Source: Arthrobacter roseus (GTDB lineage Bacteria > Actinomycetota > Actinomycetes > Actinomycetales > Micrococcaceae). From it: a stretch of 64,000 nt of DNA. The stretch covers positions 558,001-622,000 of the forward strand of contig NZ_JAFBCU010000001.1 in the NCBI RefSeq assembly GCF_016907875.1, given 5' to 3'. A model generated the notes under the pieces. It did not search any database. It was given only the letters and a program-made list of their open reading frames with translations, and was not told the DNA's origin. A program made the position numbers and the translations under genes. This document shows, piece by piece, positions 1 through 9,095 of the stretch (position 1 is the stretch's first letter; each line of letters starts with the position of its first letter).

Positions 1-1
1 C

Positions 2-139
2 CTGCTCTTCGACTTCTGGGGCTTCCTGCTCATGGCCGTCTTCATGCTCGTCGGAGCCCTGCTGGGTCGTGCTGCGGACGGCAAACTGGACTGGCGCAGT
101 CTCCGTGATGGCCTCAGCGGCCGCCGTTCATCGTCGTGA
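2..139 (+). CDS. DUF2273-type small membrane protein (5'-partial)
   Basis: Only the last 45 codons are present because the gene runs off the left edge. The visible part is one hydrophobic helix (LLFDFWGFLLMAVFMLVGAL) followed by a short basic tail and TGA at 137-139. Small proteins of this form (DUF2273) sit in actinobacterial Asp23/alkaline-shock operons, and the next three genes fit that context. The following gene starts with a GTG that overlaps this stop, which implies translational coupling. The family assignment is by context and the shape of the fragment. Confidence 0.6.
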   Translation: MLFDFWGFLLMAVFMLVGALLGRAADGKLDWRSLRDGLSGRRSSS

Positions 140-504
140 CGGTGGCCGGAATGAAAACGTTTTCCGGACACAATCGCATCAGCACGCAGGCGTTGACCAG
201 CACCGCTAAAGCCGTCGCCGCGAACACCTTCGATATCCCGCCGCGGAGCATCCGTGCTGACTGGACAGACGACGCCGGTCTGCTCGCCCTATCTCTCGCC
301 CTGCCCGTGGCCATTCCAGCGTTGGATAGGGTCAACAGGGACCCTGGTGTAGTGGACGGGTTCGGAGGAAGCGTCTGGGACCGGGCGGGAATAGCGAAAT
401 CGTTGATTTTGGAAAGAGTGATCCAGCTGACCGGGTCCCGGCTTAGCCGCGTGGACATCCGCTTCACGGGGATTGTCGTCACCGGCGGAGGGCGGGTTTC
501 GTGA
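136..504 (+). CDS. Asp23/Gls24-like envelope stress protein, small
   Basis: A 122-residue soluble protein. The pattern of an N-terminal stretch 'STKALTSTAKAVAANTF-like', then 'RADWTDDAGLLALSLALPV', and a C-terminal 'VDIRFTGIVV' strand resembles the short Asp23-related proteins found in actinobacterial alkaline-shock operons. There is no signal peptide or membrane segment. The GTG start overlaps the upstream stop, and its own stop overlaps the GTG of the next gene (GTGA), so the four genes form one coupled operon. Asp23-family proteins are thought to coat the inner face of the membrane through AmaP-type anchors; that role is inferred here. Confidence 0.6.
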   Translation: MTVAGMKTFSGHNRISTQALTSTAKAVAANTFDIPPRSIRADWTDDAGLLALSLALPVAIPALDRVNRDPGVVDGFGGSVWDRAGIAKSLILERVIQLTGSRLSRVDIRFTGIVVTGGGRVS

Positions 505-1112
505 GTTCCTCAGCCAACACTGCCAGCAGTGGACGGCAGAAGTCAGTGATTGCGCAGATTATCCGCCGTGAAATGCACTCATCACGTGCTCTTCCTGCGG
601 TCATTGCAGCGACGCTGATTGGCCTGACGTGCCTCTACGTTCTACTCGAAACCACGCTGAAGGCAATGGGACAGGATCCGTGGCTGGTCAGTCCAGAAGC
701 GACCGGACAATGGTTGGCGGACCTTCCAGGTGTCATGGGCTCACTCATGCTCGGGGCGGCAAGTACGTTAATGTTTTTTGCCGGAATTGTCTTCCTCATG
801 CTCGCCGTTGTTCCTGGACGCAGGGCCCGCCACTCCATCCCTAACAACCGTGCCGCTGTGGTCGTGGATGCCGAGGTCATAGCATCATCGTTGGCCCGCA
901 GCGCACGCACAGCAGCAGGTGTCACCCCGGAACAGACTCGAGTCACCGTGGGCAGGAACCTCGTGGAAGTACAGTTGCGGCCCACGTCCGGAACGCCGGT
1001 GGACCGGGGAGCGATCCGGTCCATGGTGGAAGAAGAGCTCCGCCGGACGTCCATGACGCCGATTCCCGAAGTGCGGATCCACGTTTCGTCGTCAGGGGTG
1101 ATCGGCCAATGA
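501..1112 (+). CDS. DUF6286-type two-helix membrane protein of the Asp23 operon
   Basis: 203 residues. A cytoplasmic N-terminus (about 1-30) is followed by two membrane segments (about 31-50 and 78-103), a basic loop (PGRRARHS), then a soluble domain (about 115-203) containing 'VVDAEVIASSLARSARTAAGV' and 'TRVTVGRNLVEVQLRPT'. That soluble domain resembles the Asp23-like fold of its neighbours. It overlaps the preceding and following genes by 4 bases each (GTGA, ATGA). The role is probably membrane anchoring of the stress complex; no enzymatic motif is visible. Confidence 0.6.
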   Translation: MSSSANTASSGRQKSVIAQIIRREMHSSRALPAVIAATLIGLTCLYVLLETTLKAMGQDPWLVSPEATGQWLADLPGVMGSLMLGAASTLMFFAGIVFLMLAVVPGRRARHSIPNNRAAVVVDAEVIASSLARSARTAAGVTPEQTRVTVGRNLVEVQLRPTSGTPVDRGAIRSMVEEELRRTSMTPIPEVRIHVSSSGVIGQ

Positions 1113-1720
1113 ATCAGACTCCGCGGATACTCAACCGGATTGTCATTGGGGTGTTAGGCGCTGTACTTGCGCTCGTTGGTGGAACCGGTTTATTGCTGGC
1201 CCTAGTGCCTTCGCTGAGCGGTTGGTGGGCAGGATTCAGCGCTGACACACGCCAGGTACTTGATCAGGTCTTCGCATCAACCACCGTTGCGGGTCAACGA
1301 GACTCATGGTTGTGGATCGCCATTGCCTTATCCATGATTGTCCTGACGGCGTTGATGATCGCCTGGGTCACAGCCCAGGGGAAGGGACGCGTTGGTACCC
1401 TCGCCTCAGATTATTCCGAAGATCCAGCGCCTGGCCGGATCACCTTGAGCGCCGCTGTCGCCGAACAGGCGATGAAGACGGCGCTGCTGGACCGGCGGGA
1501 CATCGTCAACGTCACGGTCAGTACGTGGGAGTTCAAAGGCAGGCCCGCCCTGAAAATCCGAGTTCACCCGCGGCAGGGGGTTGGCCCATACGCGGTTGCG
1601 GAGGAGGTAGCGGACCTCGTGAGGGCCTTGGATCTGACTCTGGGCCATCAGCCGCCGGTCCTCATCAGTATCGGTGCCGGGGCGAGGAGTCACTTCTCCC
1701 GGCCAGAGCGCGTTCGCTGA
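1109..1720 (+). CDS. AmaP-like alkaline shock membrane anchor
   Basis: 203 residues with two membrane helices (about 12-32 and 66-88) and a C-terminal soluble domain. It is the same length and topology as the preceding gene, to which it looks distantly paralogous: 'ALLDRRDIVNVTVSTWEF' is followed by 'LKIRVHPRQGVGPYAVAEEV'. AmaP of Gram-positive bacteria anchors Asp23 to the membrane. This is the last gene of the operon; the LysR gene converges on it 11 bases downstream. Assignment is by topology, context and a general family resemblance. Confidence 0.55.
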   Translation: MNQTPRILNRIVIGVLGAVLALVGGTGLLLALVPSLSGWWAGFSADTRQVLDQVFASTTVAGQRDSWLWIAIALSMIVLTALMIAWVTAQGKGRVGTLASDYSEDPAPGRITLSAAVAEQAMKTALLDRRDIVNVTVSTWEFKGRPALKIRVHPRQGVGPYAVAEEVADLVRALDLTLGHQPPVLISIGAGARSHFSRPERVR

Positions 1721-1731
1721 TGCGCTGCGCC

Positions 1732-2691
1732 TCACTCCTCTAGCGCTTTGTGGTCTGCGGGCGCGGGTTCGGACCCAGATCCGCCATTGTACCCGTGCCT
1801 TACGCCAGCCTGGTGGCGAATGGCGGCGCGGATGATCTCCACGTGCTCCAGATGGGCAATTTCCCTGCGGACAAGGAGCACTACCCGCCGCAGGGGCTTG
1901 GGGTCGACCAGCGGCCGGGCAGTCAGACCTCCGGGCAGGTCTCCAATGGCCAATCGCGGCAGTACCGTGACTCCGATCCCCGCGGCAACCATGGCCAGAA
2001 TTCCATAGTGGTCGTCCGCCCGCGCCACGTAATTTGGCGTGAAGCCAACTGCCTGAGTGGCGTGGTCCATGACGTCCCCGCTCGGGCTACCGTGGACATC
2101 GAGGTCTACCATCGGCTCTGCTATCAGCTGGGCAACCGCCACTTCTGATTGTCGGGCCAGGGCATGAGCATGCGGCAGAACCAGCATGTAATCGTCATCC
2201 ATCAGAATTTCCCGTAGGTAGCCAAGATATTCAGTTGACCCCGCATAGCCGGGTTCAATGACAATCTCCACGTCACCAAGCCGACGCTCGGTGCTCGCAA
2301 GTGGTTCGTTGGTCATGATGTCGAACTGTAGGTCGGGGATCTGCCGGACAGCGTCTCGCAGTACTGCCGGGATCCATTCCTTGGCTACGGACGAGAAACA
2401 TCCGATGGTCAGCCTGGGGCGGGGACCTGACCGAGTCGCCTCGACAAAGGCCGTGAGCCTCTCCACCTCCGTGAACAGTGTCTCGGATTCGCTGGCGAGC
2501 CGTCTGCCTGCGTCGGTGATCTCAATGCCCCTGCCCACTTTGCGGTAGAACGGAAAGCCCACCGATTTCTCCAGGGCAATAATGTGTTGGCTCACGCTTG
2601 CTGGCGAGTACTGCACAGTGCGGGCAGCGGCCGTGACGGACGCGGTGCTCACTACTGCACGCCAGATTCTGAGCCTGTTGAGATCCCACAC
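1732..2691 (-). CDS. LysR-family transcriptional regulator
   Basis: 319 residues from a GTG at 2691, the start that matches the usual LysR N-terminus (WDLNRLRIWRAVV). Longer starts exist at 2733 (ATG), 2763 (ATG) and 2778 (TTG), but none has a convincing ribosome site. The winged helix-turn-helix covers about 4-64 (SVTAAARTVQYSPASVSQHI is the recognition region), followed by a periplasmic-binding-like effector domain (about 90-300). It lies divergent from the LysE exporter remnant, the classic ArgP/LysG-LysE layout, so it probably controlled amino-acid export. The exporter is broken here, so its present target is unknown. Confidence 0.85.
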   Translation of the reverse strand: MWDLNRLRIWRAVVSTASVTAAARTVQYSPASVSQHIIALEKSVGFPFYRKVGRGIEITDAGRRLASESETLFTEVERLTAFVEATRSGPRPRLTIGCFSSVAKEWIPAVLRDAVRQIPDLQFDIMTNEPLASTERRLGDVEIVIEPGYAGSTEYLGYLREILMDDDYMLVLPHAHALARQSEVAVAQLIAEPMVDLDVHGSPSGDVMDHATQAVGFTPNYVARADDHYGILAMVAAGIGVTVLPRLAIGDLPGGLTARPLVDPKPLRRVVLLVRREIAHLEHVEIIRAAIRHQAGVRHGYNGGSGSEPAPADHKALEE

Positions 2692-2851
2692 TGCATAATC
2701 GTAAGCCTTTGACTGATGATTTTCCAGAATCATTTGCTTTTTATTTATGCAGGTAGTTGTCATCCTGAAAGGGAGCAAATATCGTCACGATTACAGAGAG
2801 CGAGTGGACTTCGATCTCCCTCATGGCATCCTCATTGCGGACCGAACTCCT

Positions 2852-3537
2852 GTGACAGGAGCGGAATACCTGGCATTTCTCGCTGCGAGTGCCATTCTTG
2901 CACTGACGCCTGGTCCTGATACTTTTCTTACTCTGAGATTCGGCGCCCACCATGTGCGTGACGGACTCGTCTATACGGTTGCCGTTGCGCTGGGGGTCAT
3001 GGCCTGGCGGTGCTTGCCTTGACCGGTGTTGCCGCGATGCTTGAACAATTCCCCGGCATACGTACCGGACTGACGTGGATCGGCGGAAGCTATCTCATGC
3101 TTTTGGGTGGAGCTGCCCTCTATCAGGTACGACGCAGCCGGAAGGCGGCAGCCCCGGCGGCTGTGCTCGTTCCTGCAGGGGGAGTGCCAGCCGATCCTCT
3201 CGATGAAGGACCTCAAGTCGCAGCGGCCAACAACACGAGGGCGAACGCGAGCTCCGTCTTCCGTACGGGGCTGATCAGTTCGCTGACAAACCCGAAAACC
3301 GGTTTGTTCTTCCTCGCGCTCATGCCACCCTTTCTCCCGGACTCACCCAGTCTGATAGACCACGGCCTCCTGGTGGCCACGGCGGCCGGGTGCATTCTGA
3401 TCTACGGTGCGTTCTTGTCAGCCGTTGCCGACCGTGTGGGTGGGTTGCTGACAGCTGGCTCAGGCCCCGCCATCATCGATACAACGGCAGGAGCCGTGCT
3501 CGTCCTGTTGGGTATTACGGTGCTCTTGATGCCCTAA
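2852..3537 (+). pseudogene. LysE/RhtB-family exporter, interrupted by a frameshift
   Basis: The first part reads from about 2852 (GTG; VTGAEYLAFLAASAILALTP, the LysE N-terminal helix with the family TPGPD motif) and ends at a TGA at 3020-3022 after 'VALGVMAWRCLP'. The rest continues in the frame that opens at 3010 (VLALTGVAAMLEQFPGIRTG, then 'GGSYLMLLGGAALYQVRRSR') to the stop at 3537. Normal family members read through this point as one chain of about 210 residues. The shift is consistent with loss of 1 or 4 bases near 3003-3010. It could be a sequencing error, but as it stands the exporter is split. Confidence 0.75.
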
Positions 3538-5198
3538 ACCAGCCACACGGCGCCGTTGGGCTGCAACGAACCGTTGGAAATGGCGTCGGGCTGGCTAACC
3601 AGCACGACGCCGGCCCCCTGCGGAAGCTCGACGGCGTCGGTTCCGGTATTCACCAGCACCGTCAGGCCGCCATTCCTATAGGAGAGAACACCGTCGGACG
3701 GGGCATGAACGTTGGTCCACGTTAGCGTTCCCTGACCGAGCTTTCGTTCCGCACGGACGCTCAACGCTTTGCGGTAAAGATCGTGTGTTGAGCCCTCTAC
3801 GCCCACCTGCTGATCCGCCGCATACCTGGCGAAACTGTCCGGCTGCGGAAGCCATGGGCTCACCGAGTCAGGGGCGCCCGCAGAAAAACCGTAGCCAGGT
3901 GCGTCGGCCGTCCAAGGAATCGGGACACGGCAACCGTCCCGGCCGATCTCCTCGCCGTTGGTCCGTAAGAATGCTGGATCCTGACGGACCGAGGCGTCCA
4001 GGGTGGTGTGCTCGGGCAGGCCCAGTTCGTCGCCTTGATAGATGTAGGCAGATCCGGGCAGGGCCAGCATGGTCAGCGCCGCGGCACGTCCGCGTGCCAA
4101 GCCCAGGTCCTCATCGGGCTGTTCGTTGGCGGCGCTGATGCCCTTGGGGAACGTCGTCGGGTCCAGCAATCCGTAGCGCGTGCTATGACGGACGGTGTCG
4201 TGGTTGGACAGCACCCACGTAGCCGGGGCACGTACTTTCCCGGCCTCCTCGAGCGACTCTTCAACGCTGCTGGCCATGCGCGCAGCATCCCAACCCGCGA
4301 GGAGGAATCCAAAGTTGAAGGCCTGTTGCATCTCGTCCGGACGCACATAGCGAAAAAGCCGTTCAGCGGGCTCCACCCATGCCTCGGCAACCAGCATGCG
4401 GTCGCCGTCGTACGCGGAGAGCACCTTGTTCCAGCTTCGGTAGATCTCGTGGACCTCGTCCTGATCAAAATAGGGCGGGGCTTTCGTATTCCCACTACCC
4501 TCGACCATGCTGGACTTGGTGTCCCAGTCAGGCAAGCCGTCGGCCTTGATCAGGCCGTGGGCCACGTCGATGCGGAACCCGTCCACGCCACGGTCCAGCC
4601 AGAATCGCAGAACTGACTCCATCTCCTCGCGAACCTCCGGGTTTTCCCAGTTGAGGTCCGGCTGTCTGGTGTCGAAAAGATGAAGGTACCACTGGTCGTC
4701 ATCAACTTGGGTCCAAGCGTCACCGCCGAAAATCGACTGCCAGTTATTTGGCGGCAATTCGCCATTCTCACCGGAGCCGTCGCGGAACATATATCGTTCG
4801 CGTGCCTCGGATCCCGGGGCTGCGGTGAGTGCTTCGCGGAACCACTCGTGGTTGTCCGACGTGTGATTGGGGACCAGATCCACAATGACGCGAATTCCCA
4901 TTGAATGGGCGTCGGCAAGCATGCCATCAAAATCGTTCATGTCGCCGAAGAGCGGATCCACCACGCGATAGTCTGCGACGTCGTAACCGGCGTCGGCTTG
5001 AGGAGACAGGTAGAAAGGCGACAGCCAGATGGCGTCTACTCCGAGCTGTTCCAAGTACGGCAGTTGGCGGCGTACGCCTTGCAGATCACCCACGCCATTC
5101 GAGTCCGCGTCGGAGAACGAGCGGGGATAGATTTGGTAGATGACGGCATCTGCCCACCACTGATTGAGCTGGAAGGGTGTGCTTTGCGTCAGCGACAT
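3534..5198 (-). CDS. GH13 alpha-glucosidase / oligo-1,6-glucosidase
   Basis: 554 residues from the ATG at 5198, chosen because AGGAG lies 7 bases upstream. Opens with 'WWADAVIYQIYPRSFSD', typical of GH13 subfamily alpha-glucosidases. The four conserved GH13 regions are visible: DLVPNH (107-112), GFRIDVAH with nucleophile D211, EAW with acid/base E272, and SNHD with D334. Predicted cytoplasmic (no signal peptide); it would release glucose from maltose, isomaltose or short oligosaccharides. It converges with the LysE remnant and their stop codons share a 4-base overlap. Exact linkage specificity cannot be read from sequence. Confidence 0.92.
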   Translation of the reverse strand: MSLTQSTPFQLNQWWADAVIYQIYPRSFSDADSNGVGDLQGVRRQLPYLEQLGVDAIWLSPFYLSPQADAGYDVADYRVVDPLFGDMNDFDGMLADAHSMGIRVIVDLVPNHTSDNHEWFREALTAAPGSEARERYMFRDGSGENGELPPNNWQSIFGGDAWTQVDDDQWYLHLFDTRQPDLNWENPEVREEMESVLRFWLDRGVDGFRIDVAHGLIKADGLPDWDTKSSMVEGSGNTKAPPYFDQDEVHEIYRSWNKVLSAYDGDRMLVAEAWVEPAERLFRYVRPDEMQQAFNFGFLLAGWDAARMASSVEESLEEAGKVRAPATWVLSNHDTVRHSTRYGLLDPTTFPKGISAANEQPDEDLGLARGRAAALTMLALPGSAYIYQGDELGLPEHTTLDASVRQDPAFLRTNGEEIGRDGCRVPIPWTADAPGYGFSAGAPDSVSPWLPQPDSFARYAADQQVGVEGSTHDLYRKALSVRAERKLGQGTLTWTNVHAPSDGVLSYRNGGLTVLVNTGTDAVELPQGAGVVLVSQPDAISNGSLQPNGAVWLV

Positions 5199-5362
5199 GG
5201 ATGCTCCTGATTCGTAGATAACCACACCTACGTTAAGCGCTCAGAAGCCCATGATCTTCCCGGACGTGAACCGAATCACATGATGTGGTGCTCGTCGCAT
5301 AGGCTGGGCGTATAGGCACACTAAAAAGACTCGCGAGAGCGCTCGAGGGCGCTCCATCTGTC

Positions 5363-7354
5363 GTGCACATTTTCTTCTCGATTGCCGTTATCGCTGCAGG
5401 ACTCGTGGGGCGCGCAACCGACTCTTCCGAAGCGGACCTCGGTCTGGTCTGGCCAGCGTCCGGCATCAACTTCCTGTGGCTCGTCTGGGCCTGGCGTTTG
5501 AAATCGCGCCGCTACACAGCCCTGGCCGGGATCGGAGTCGTTGTAGCGATCCTCAACGCAGCCACCGGGGTGCCGCCGGAAACGGCGGTATTGTTCGGGC
5601 TCGGAAACATGCTTCAGGCCTGGGTTGCCTACGCCGCCTTCGGCAAGCTCCTGCCCGGACGCACTCAACGCGCCACCGGCGATTTCTTCCTGCTGTCCGT
5701 TGCGTCGCTTGTCGGCGTGCTCGTGAGTGCATTCCTGGTTGCCGGCTGCTCACTGGCGTTCGGCGACCCACTCTCGCCCGAGCTCTACATGCAGTGGATC
5801 CTCAGCAACTTCGTCAGCATGAGCGCCATCGGTAGCCTGGGGCTGATCGCGGTCCACATGTCCGCCGAGGACTTCCGCCACGCTGCACCCACTGATGTGT
5901 GGGAACCTATGGCGCTCGCCATCTTCACGGCGATCATCTACGCGATCGGGTTTGGTCAGACCATCTATTTGCCCATTGCCTTCCTCGCTCTTCCCGCCGC
6001 CATCTGGGCGGGACTGAGATTCACTCCCCTTTGGGCCATGGGTCACGCTCTTATCTGCGGTGGATTGCAGATTGTCATGACGTTGAATGCGCGTGGTCCC
6101 TTTGGCTCCATAGACTCGACGTCCGCTGCATACATTGCCCAACTCTTCCTCTTTATCTCTTTCGCTGTGACCGCAGTCCTGACCTTGAACCGCACAGAGC
6201 AGCGACGCACCATGGCGGAGCTAACAGACGCCCATCTCCGAGCAGAAACGGCGTCTCATCTGCGCGATATCGTTATTGCGAAGCTCAGCGCAGGCGTCAT
6301 AGTGTGCGACGCCGGTGGCCGGGTCATCATGCAGAACAAGGCCTTCAGCCGGTGGATGGGGAAGGAAATTCACCTCGCCCGCGACATCGCAAGCTCAGTC
6401 CGTCTGCTCACGAGCGACGGCGAAGATTATCCCAAGTCACAGATGCCTATCCGTCGCGCCATGCATGGCGAAGTTGTCAGCAGGGCAGAGATCAGCGCGG
6501 TCCGCCTCGATGGCACTGTGGAGCACTTCTACGTTGACGCTGAACCCCTCATGCTCCAGGGTGGGCCCGGCGCCGTCGTCATTTACCACGATTACACGGA
6601 TCAGCGACGGCACCAGCAAGACCTTTCACGTTTTGCCTCCGTTGTTGCCCACGATCTGACAAATCCGCTTGCCGTGTTCGACGGCTGGCTGGAAATACTC
6701 GAGGACCCGCAGCTCTCCGCGGGCGAGCGCAAGCGCAGCATCAAGCGTCTGCGCGGGGCCAGCGTGCGCATGCGTACGCTCATCCGCTCCCTTCTGACGT
6801 ACAGCCTTGCCAAGGAGGACAAGGTTGTTGCCGCGAAGATTCAGGTCGATGACGTGGCGGCGAACATCATCGGATTGCATGAGGGTCTGGCCCAAAGCCG
6901 TTACTCAGGAACGGACTTCACCGTCGACGCCGATACTCAGATCATCGCTGGTCCGGAGCTATTTCAGCAGCTCATGGAAAATCTCATCGGCAACGCTGCC
7001 AAGTACGCACATCCGGATAGGCCTTCGGAAGTGATGATCACTGCGGAACCGGCCGAAAAGGAGGGTTGGACGCGCATTACGGTCCGGGACAACGGTATTG
7101 GTATTCCAGAGAGTGAGCTGGACACTGTGTTCACCGAGTTTCACCGATCGCCCAATGGTGTCTCGCTCGCCACGGGGTCCGGCTTGGGGCTGGCTATCTG
7201 CCGGCGCATCGTCGAAAGTCACGGCGGCACGATTAAGGTCGCAGATAGGACAGAGGGCGGGTGCGATTTTTCATTGACCATGCCGTCTAATCCGGATATG
7301 CTCCCGGCACACGTCCGTTTTCCTTTGGAGGAAGCACGGACCGCTCAACGTTGA
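5363..7354 (+). CDS. MASE1-PAS sensor histidine kinase
   Basis: 663 residues. An N-terminal multi-helix membrane region (about 1-275) has the MASE1 signature 'GLVWPASGINFLWLVW'. A PAS domain (about 300-410) follows, then a HisKA dimerisation helix with phospho-acceptor H430 (VVAHDLTNPLAV), and a HATPase domain with N-box (LMENLIGNAAKYA), G1 (DNGIGIP) and G2 (GSGLGLAICRRIV). The GTG at 5363 is the only usual start after the in-frame stop, although the reading frame continues upstream with a plausible basic peptide (LKRLARALEGAPSV). No response regulator lies next to it, so its partner is encoded elsewhere. It is divergent from the GH13 gene. Confidence 0.88.
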   Translation: MHIFFSIAVIAAGLVGRATDSSEADLGLVWPASGINFLWLVWAWRLKSRRYTALAGIGVVVAILNAATGVPPETAVLFGLGNMLQAWVAYAAFGKLLPGRTQRATGDFFLLSVASLVGVLVSAFLVAGCSLAFGDPLSPELYMQWILSNFVSMSAIGSLGLIAVHMSAEDFRHAAPTDVWEPMALAIFTAIIYAIGFGQTIYLPIAFLALPAAIWAGLRFTPLWAMGHALICGGLQIVMTLNARGPFGSIDSTSAAYIAQLFLFISFAVTAVLTLNRTEQRRTMAELTDAHLRAETASHLRDIVIAKLSAGVIVCDAGGRVIMQNKAFSRWMGKEIHLARDIASSVRLLTSDGEDYPKSQMPIRRAMHGEVVSRAEISAVRLDGTVEHFYVDAEPLMLQGGPGAVVIYHDYTDQRRHQQDLSRFASVVAHDLTNPLAVFDGWLEILEDPQLSAGERKRSIKRLRGASVRMRTLIRSLLTYSLAKEDKVVAAKIQVDDVAANIIGLHEGLAQSRYSGTDFTVDADTQIIAGPELFQQLMENLIGNAAKYAHPDRPSEVMITAEPAEKEGWTRITVRDNGIGIPESELDTVFTEFHRSPNGVSLATGSGLGLAICRRIVESHGGTIKVADRTEGGCDFSLTMPSNPDMLPAHVRFPLEEARTAQR

Positions 7355-7404
7355 CACACCCGCCTGACCCGTCCTTAAAGTACTGCAGCAGGTTGAGAGA
7401 TCAG

Positions 7405-8241
7405 TCAGCTACCGCGGGCCAACTGCCGGACAGGGATCCAGCGCTGCGCCATCCGTCGGTAAGACGCCGCCGCACCGGTCATGTCGCCGTCGGCCAGTGC
7501 CTCAATCCCATGCCGGACGTCCATGGGCGAATCGTCCGGGTACACCAAGTCCGCCACCCACCCGTAGTCGAGCTCAAGAATAGCGCCGGTCTGGAACGCC
7601 GATAACCACTCGATGAGGTCCGTCAACTCCTCCAGGAGGTCAAGCTCCGGGGCGGCAATAGCGAGTGAGGCGACCGCGGACCGTGCACGTTCCACGCACT
7701 GGTGCACCGGCGCTGCCAGACGAACCGTCGTAATGCGGCCGTCCTCCTCCACGAGTTCGGTCTGATCATCCTCGTGGAAGAGCACAAACCAACCGAAAGG
7801 GATGCCCCAGATCGCGGAGCGCGTATGCAATTTGGCCAGGGAATCCACCAGCTCGTCGGCGTCGAGCCGCTCACGGTGAGCCTCACGCGCTGACTCGGGC
7901 AAAAGCATCTCGAGTAACGGACCGCTGATCGTCTCGGCGAGTGTCTCCGCGGCGAGAGTGGAACGAACCATCAGCTGATTGGGGCAGTAATAGGGGGTTG
8001 GGATTCCGTCCGCCGACGGGTACAACAGCACCCGAAACAGGTCCGCGGCCTTCCGAGGGTACGGATCAGATAACGATCGGAGAACCCGGGTCATTGAAGC
8101 CTGGCGGTCCAGCTCCTCTGTTTCGGACCGTTTCCGGGAACGCTGGCCCAGAATGGAGAGCTGGTCGTCGTCGTCAAAAGCATCCAGTGGCTCGTAAGCC
8201 CGCAGGTACGAAACGACGGGCGCTCCCCCTATCGACGCCAC
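7405..8241 (-). CDS. conserved actinobacterial protein of unknown function
   Basis: 278 residues, soluble, acidic. It resembles an uncharacterised protein conserved in actinobacteria; features visible are 'YLRAYEPLDAFDD' at the start, 'PYYCPNQLMVRS' near 85, 'WGIPFGWFVLF' near 150 and a C-terminal helical segment. No catalytic motif, signal peptide or membrane helix is evident. It ends 50 bases from the kinase stop (convergent) and begins 1 base after the exonuclease III stop, so the two probably form one minus-strand transcript. Function unknown. Confidence 0.7.
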   Translation of the reverse strand: MASIGGAPVVSYLRAYEPLDAFDDDDQLSILGQRSRKRSETEELDRQASMTRVLRSLSDPYPRKAADLFRVLLYPSADGIPTPYYCPNQLMVRSTLAAETLAETISGPLLEMLLPESAREAHRERLDADELVDSLAKLHTRSAIWGIPFGWFVLFHEDDQTELVEEDGRITTVRLAAPVHQCVERARSAVASLAIAAPELDLLEELTDLIEWLSAFQTGAILELDYGWVADLVYPDDSPMDVRHGIEALADGDMTGAAASYRRMAQRWIPVRQLARGS

Positions 8242-8242
8242 G

Positions 8243-9046
8243 TCAGGACAGCTCCACTATGACCGGCGCGTGGTCCGAAGCGCCTTTGCCCTTGCGCTCC
8301 TCTCGGTCAACGGTGCCGCTGGTTACCCTGGACGCCAGAGCGGGGGAGCCAAGAACAAAGTCAATGCGCATGCCCTGCTTCTTGGGGAAGCGGAGCTGCG
8401 TGTAATCCCAGTAGGTATAAACGCCGGGGCCGGGAGTATGTGGGCGAACTACGTCCACATATCCGGCATCGATGAACGCCTTGAAAGCAGCGCGCTCTGG
8501 GTCAGACACGTGAGTGAGCTCCTCGGCCTCGAACTTTTCGATGTCCCACACGTCGTCGTCTTCCGGGGCGATGTTCCAATCACCCATAAGCGCTACCTGT
8601 GCCTCTGGATTCTCAGTGATCCAACCCTCTGCCTGGCGCCGCAGAACGTCCAGCCAGTTGAGTTTGTACGCCATGTGCTCGTCGCTACGCGCGCGGCCGT
8701 TGGGAACGTACAGACTCCAGATCCGCACGCCGCCGCAGGTTGCTGCAAGCGCGCGTGCCTCCTGAACTGGATCCTTCCCGCCCTTGCCGAAAACCGGCTG
8801 CTCCACGAAGGTGCGTTCGACGTCATCGAGCCCCACCCTGGAAGCAATGGCGACACCGTTCCACTGGCTCAAGCCAAAATGAGCCACCTCATAGCCGTTG
8901 TTCTCGAACAGTTCCCACGGGAAGTTCTCGTCCTTGCACTTCGTTTCCTGAATGGCCAGGACATCGACGTCGGACCGGTTCAGCCAAGCCTCCACGCGGT
9001 CGGCTCTTGCCCTGAGGGAGTTCACGTTCCAGGTTGCTATTCTCAC
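8243..9046 (-). CDS. xth: exodeoxyribonuclease III / AP endonuclease (XthA family)
   Basis: 267 residues from GTG at 9046, which gives the family N-terminus (RIATWNVNSLRAR); longer starts at 9076 and 9079 add only a non-conserved peptide. The EEP nuclease motifs are present: NVNS, 'VLAIQETK' with the metal-binding Glu, 'YVPNGR', 'LMGDWNIAP', and the C-terminal 'RIDFVLGS' and 'SDHAPV' with catalytic Asp-His. The enzyme cleaves abasic sites and removes 3' nucleotides in base excision repair in the cytoplasm. Located 50 bases after nadE on the same strand. Confidence 0.95.
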   Translation of the reverse strand: MRIATWNVNSLRARADRVEAWLNRSDVDVLAIQETKCKDENFPWELFENNGYEVAHFGLSQWNGVAIASRVGLDDVERTFVEQPVFGKGGKDPVQEARALAATCGGVRIWSLYVPNGRARSDEHMAYKLNWLDVLRRQAEGWITENPEAQVALMGDWNIAPEDDDVWDIEKFEAEELTHVSDPERAAFKAFIDAGYVDVVRPHTPGPGVYTYWDYTQLRFPKKQGMRIDFVLGSPALASRVTSGTVDREERKGKGASDHAPVIVELS

Positions 9047-9095
9047 ACCCGCAACGTTACCAACACCGGCAACCATCAATGTGGCCGAGTGCCGG

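Noticed and set aside
5272-5290. CACATGATGTG dyad between the GH13 gene and the kinase as an operator
   Set aside because: Five-base arms are too short to distinguish from chance in the absence of other support.
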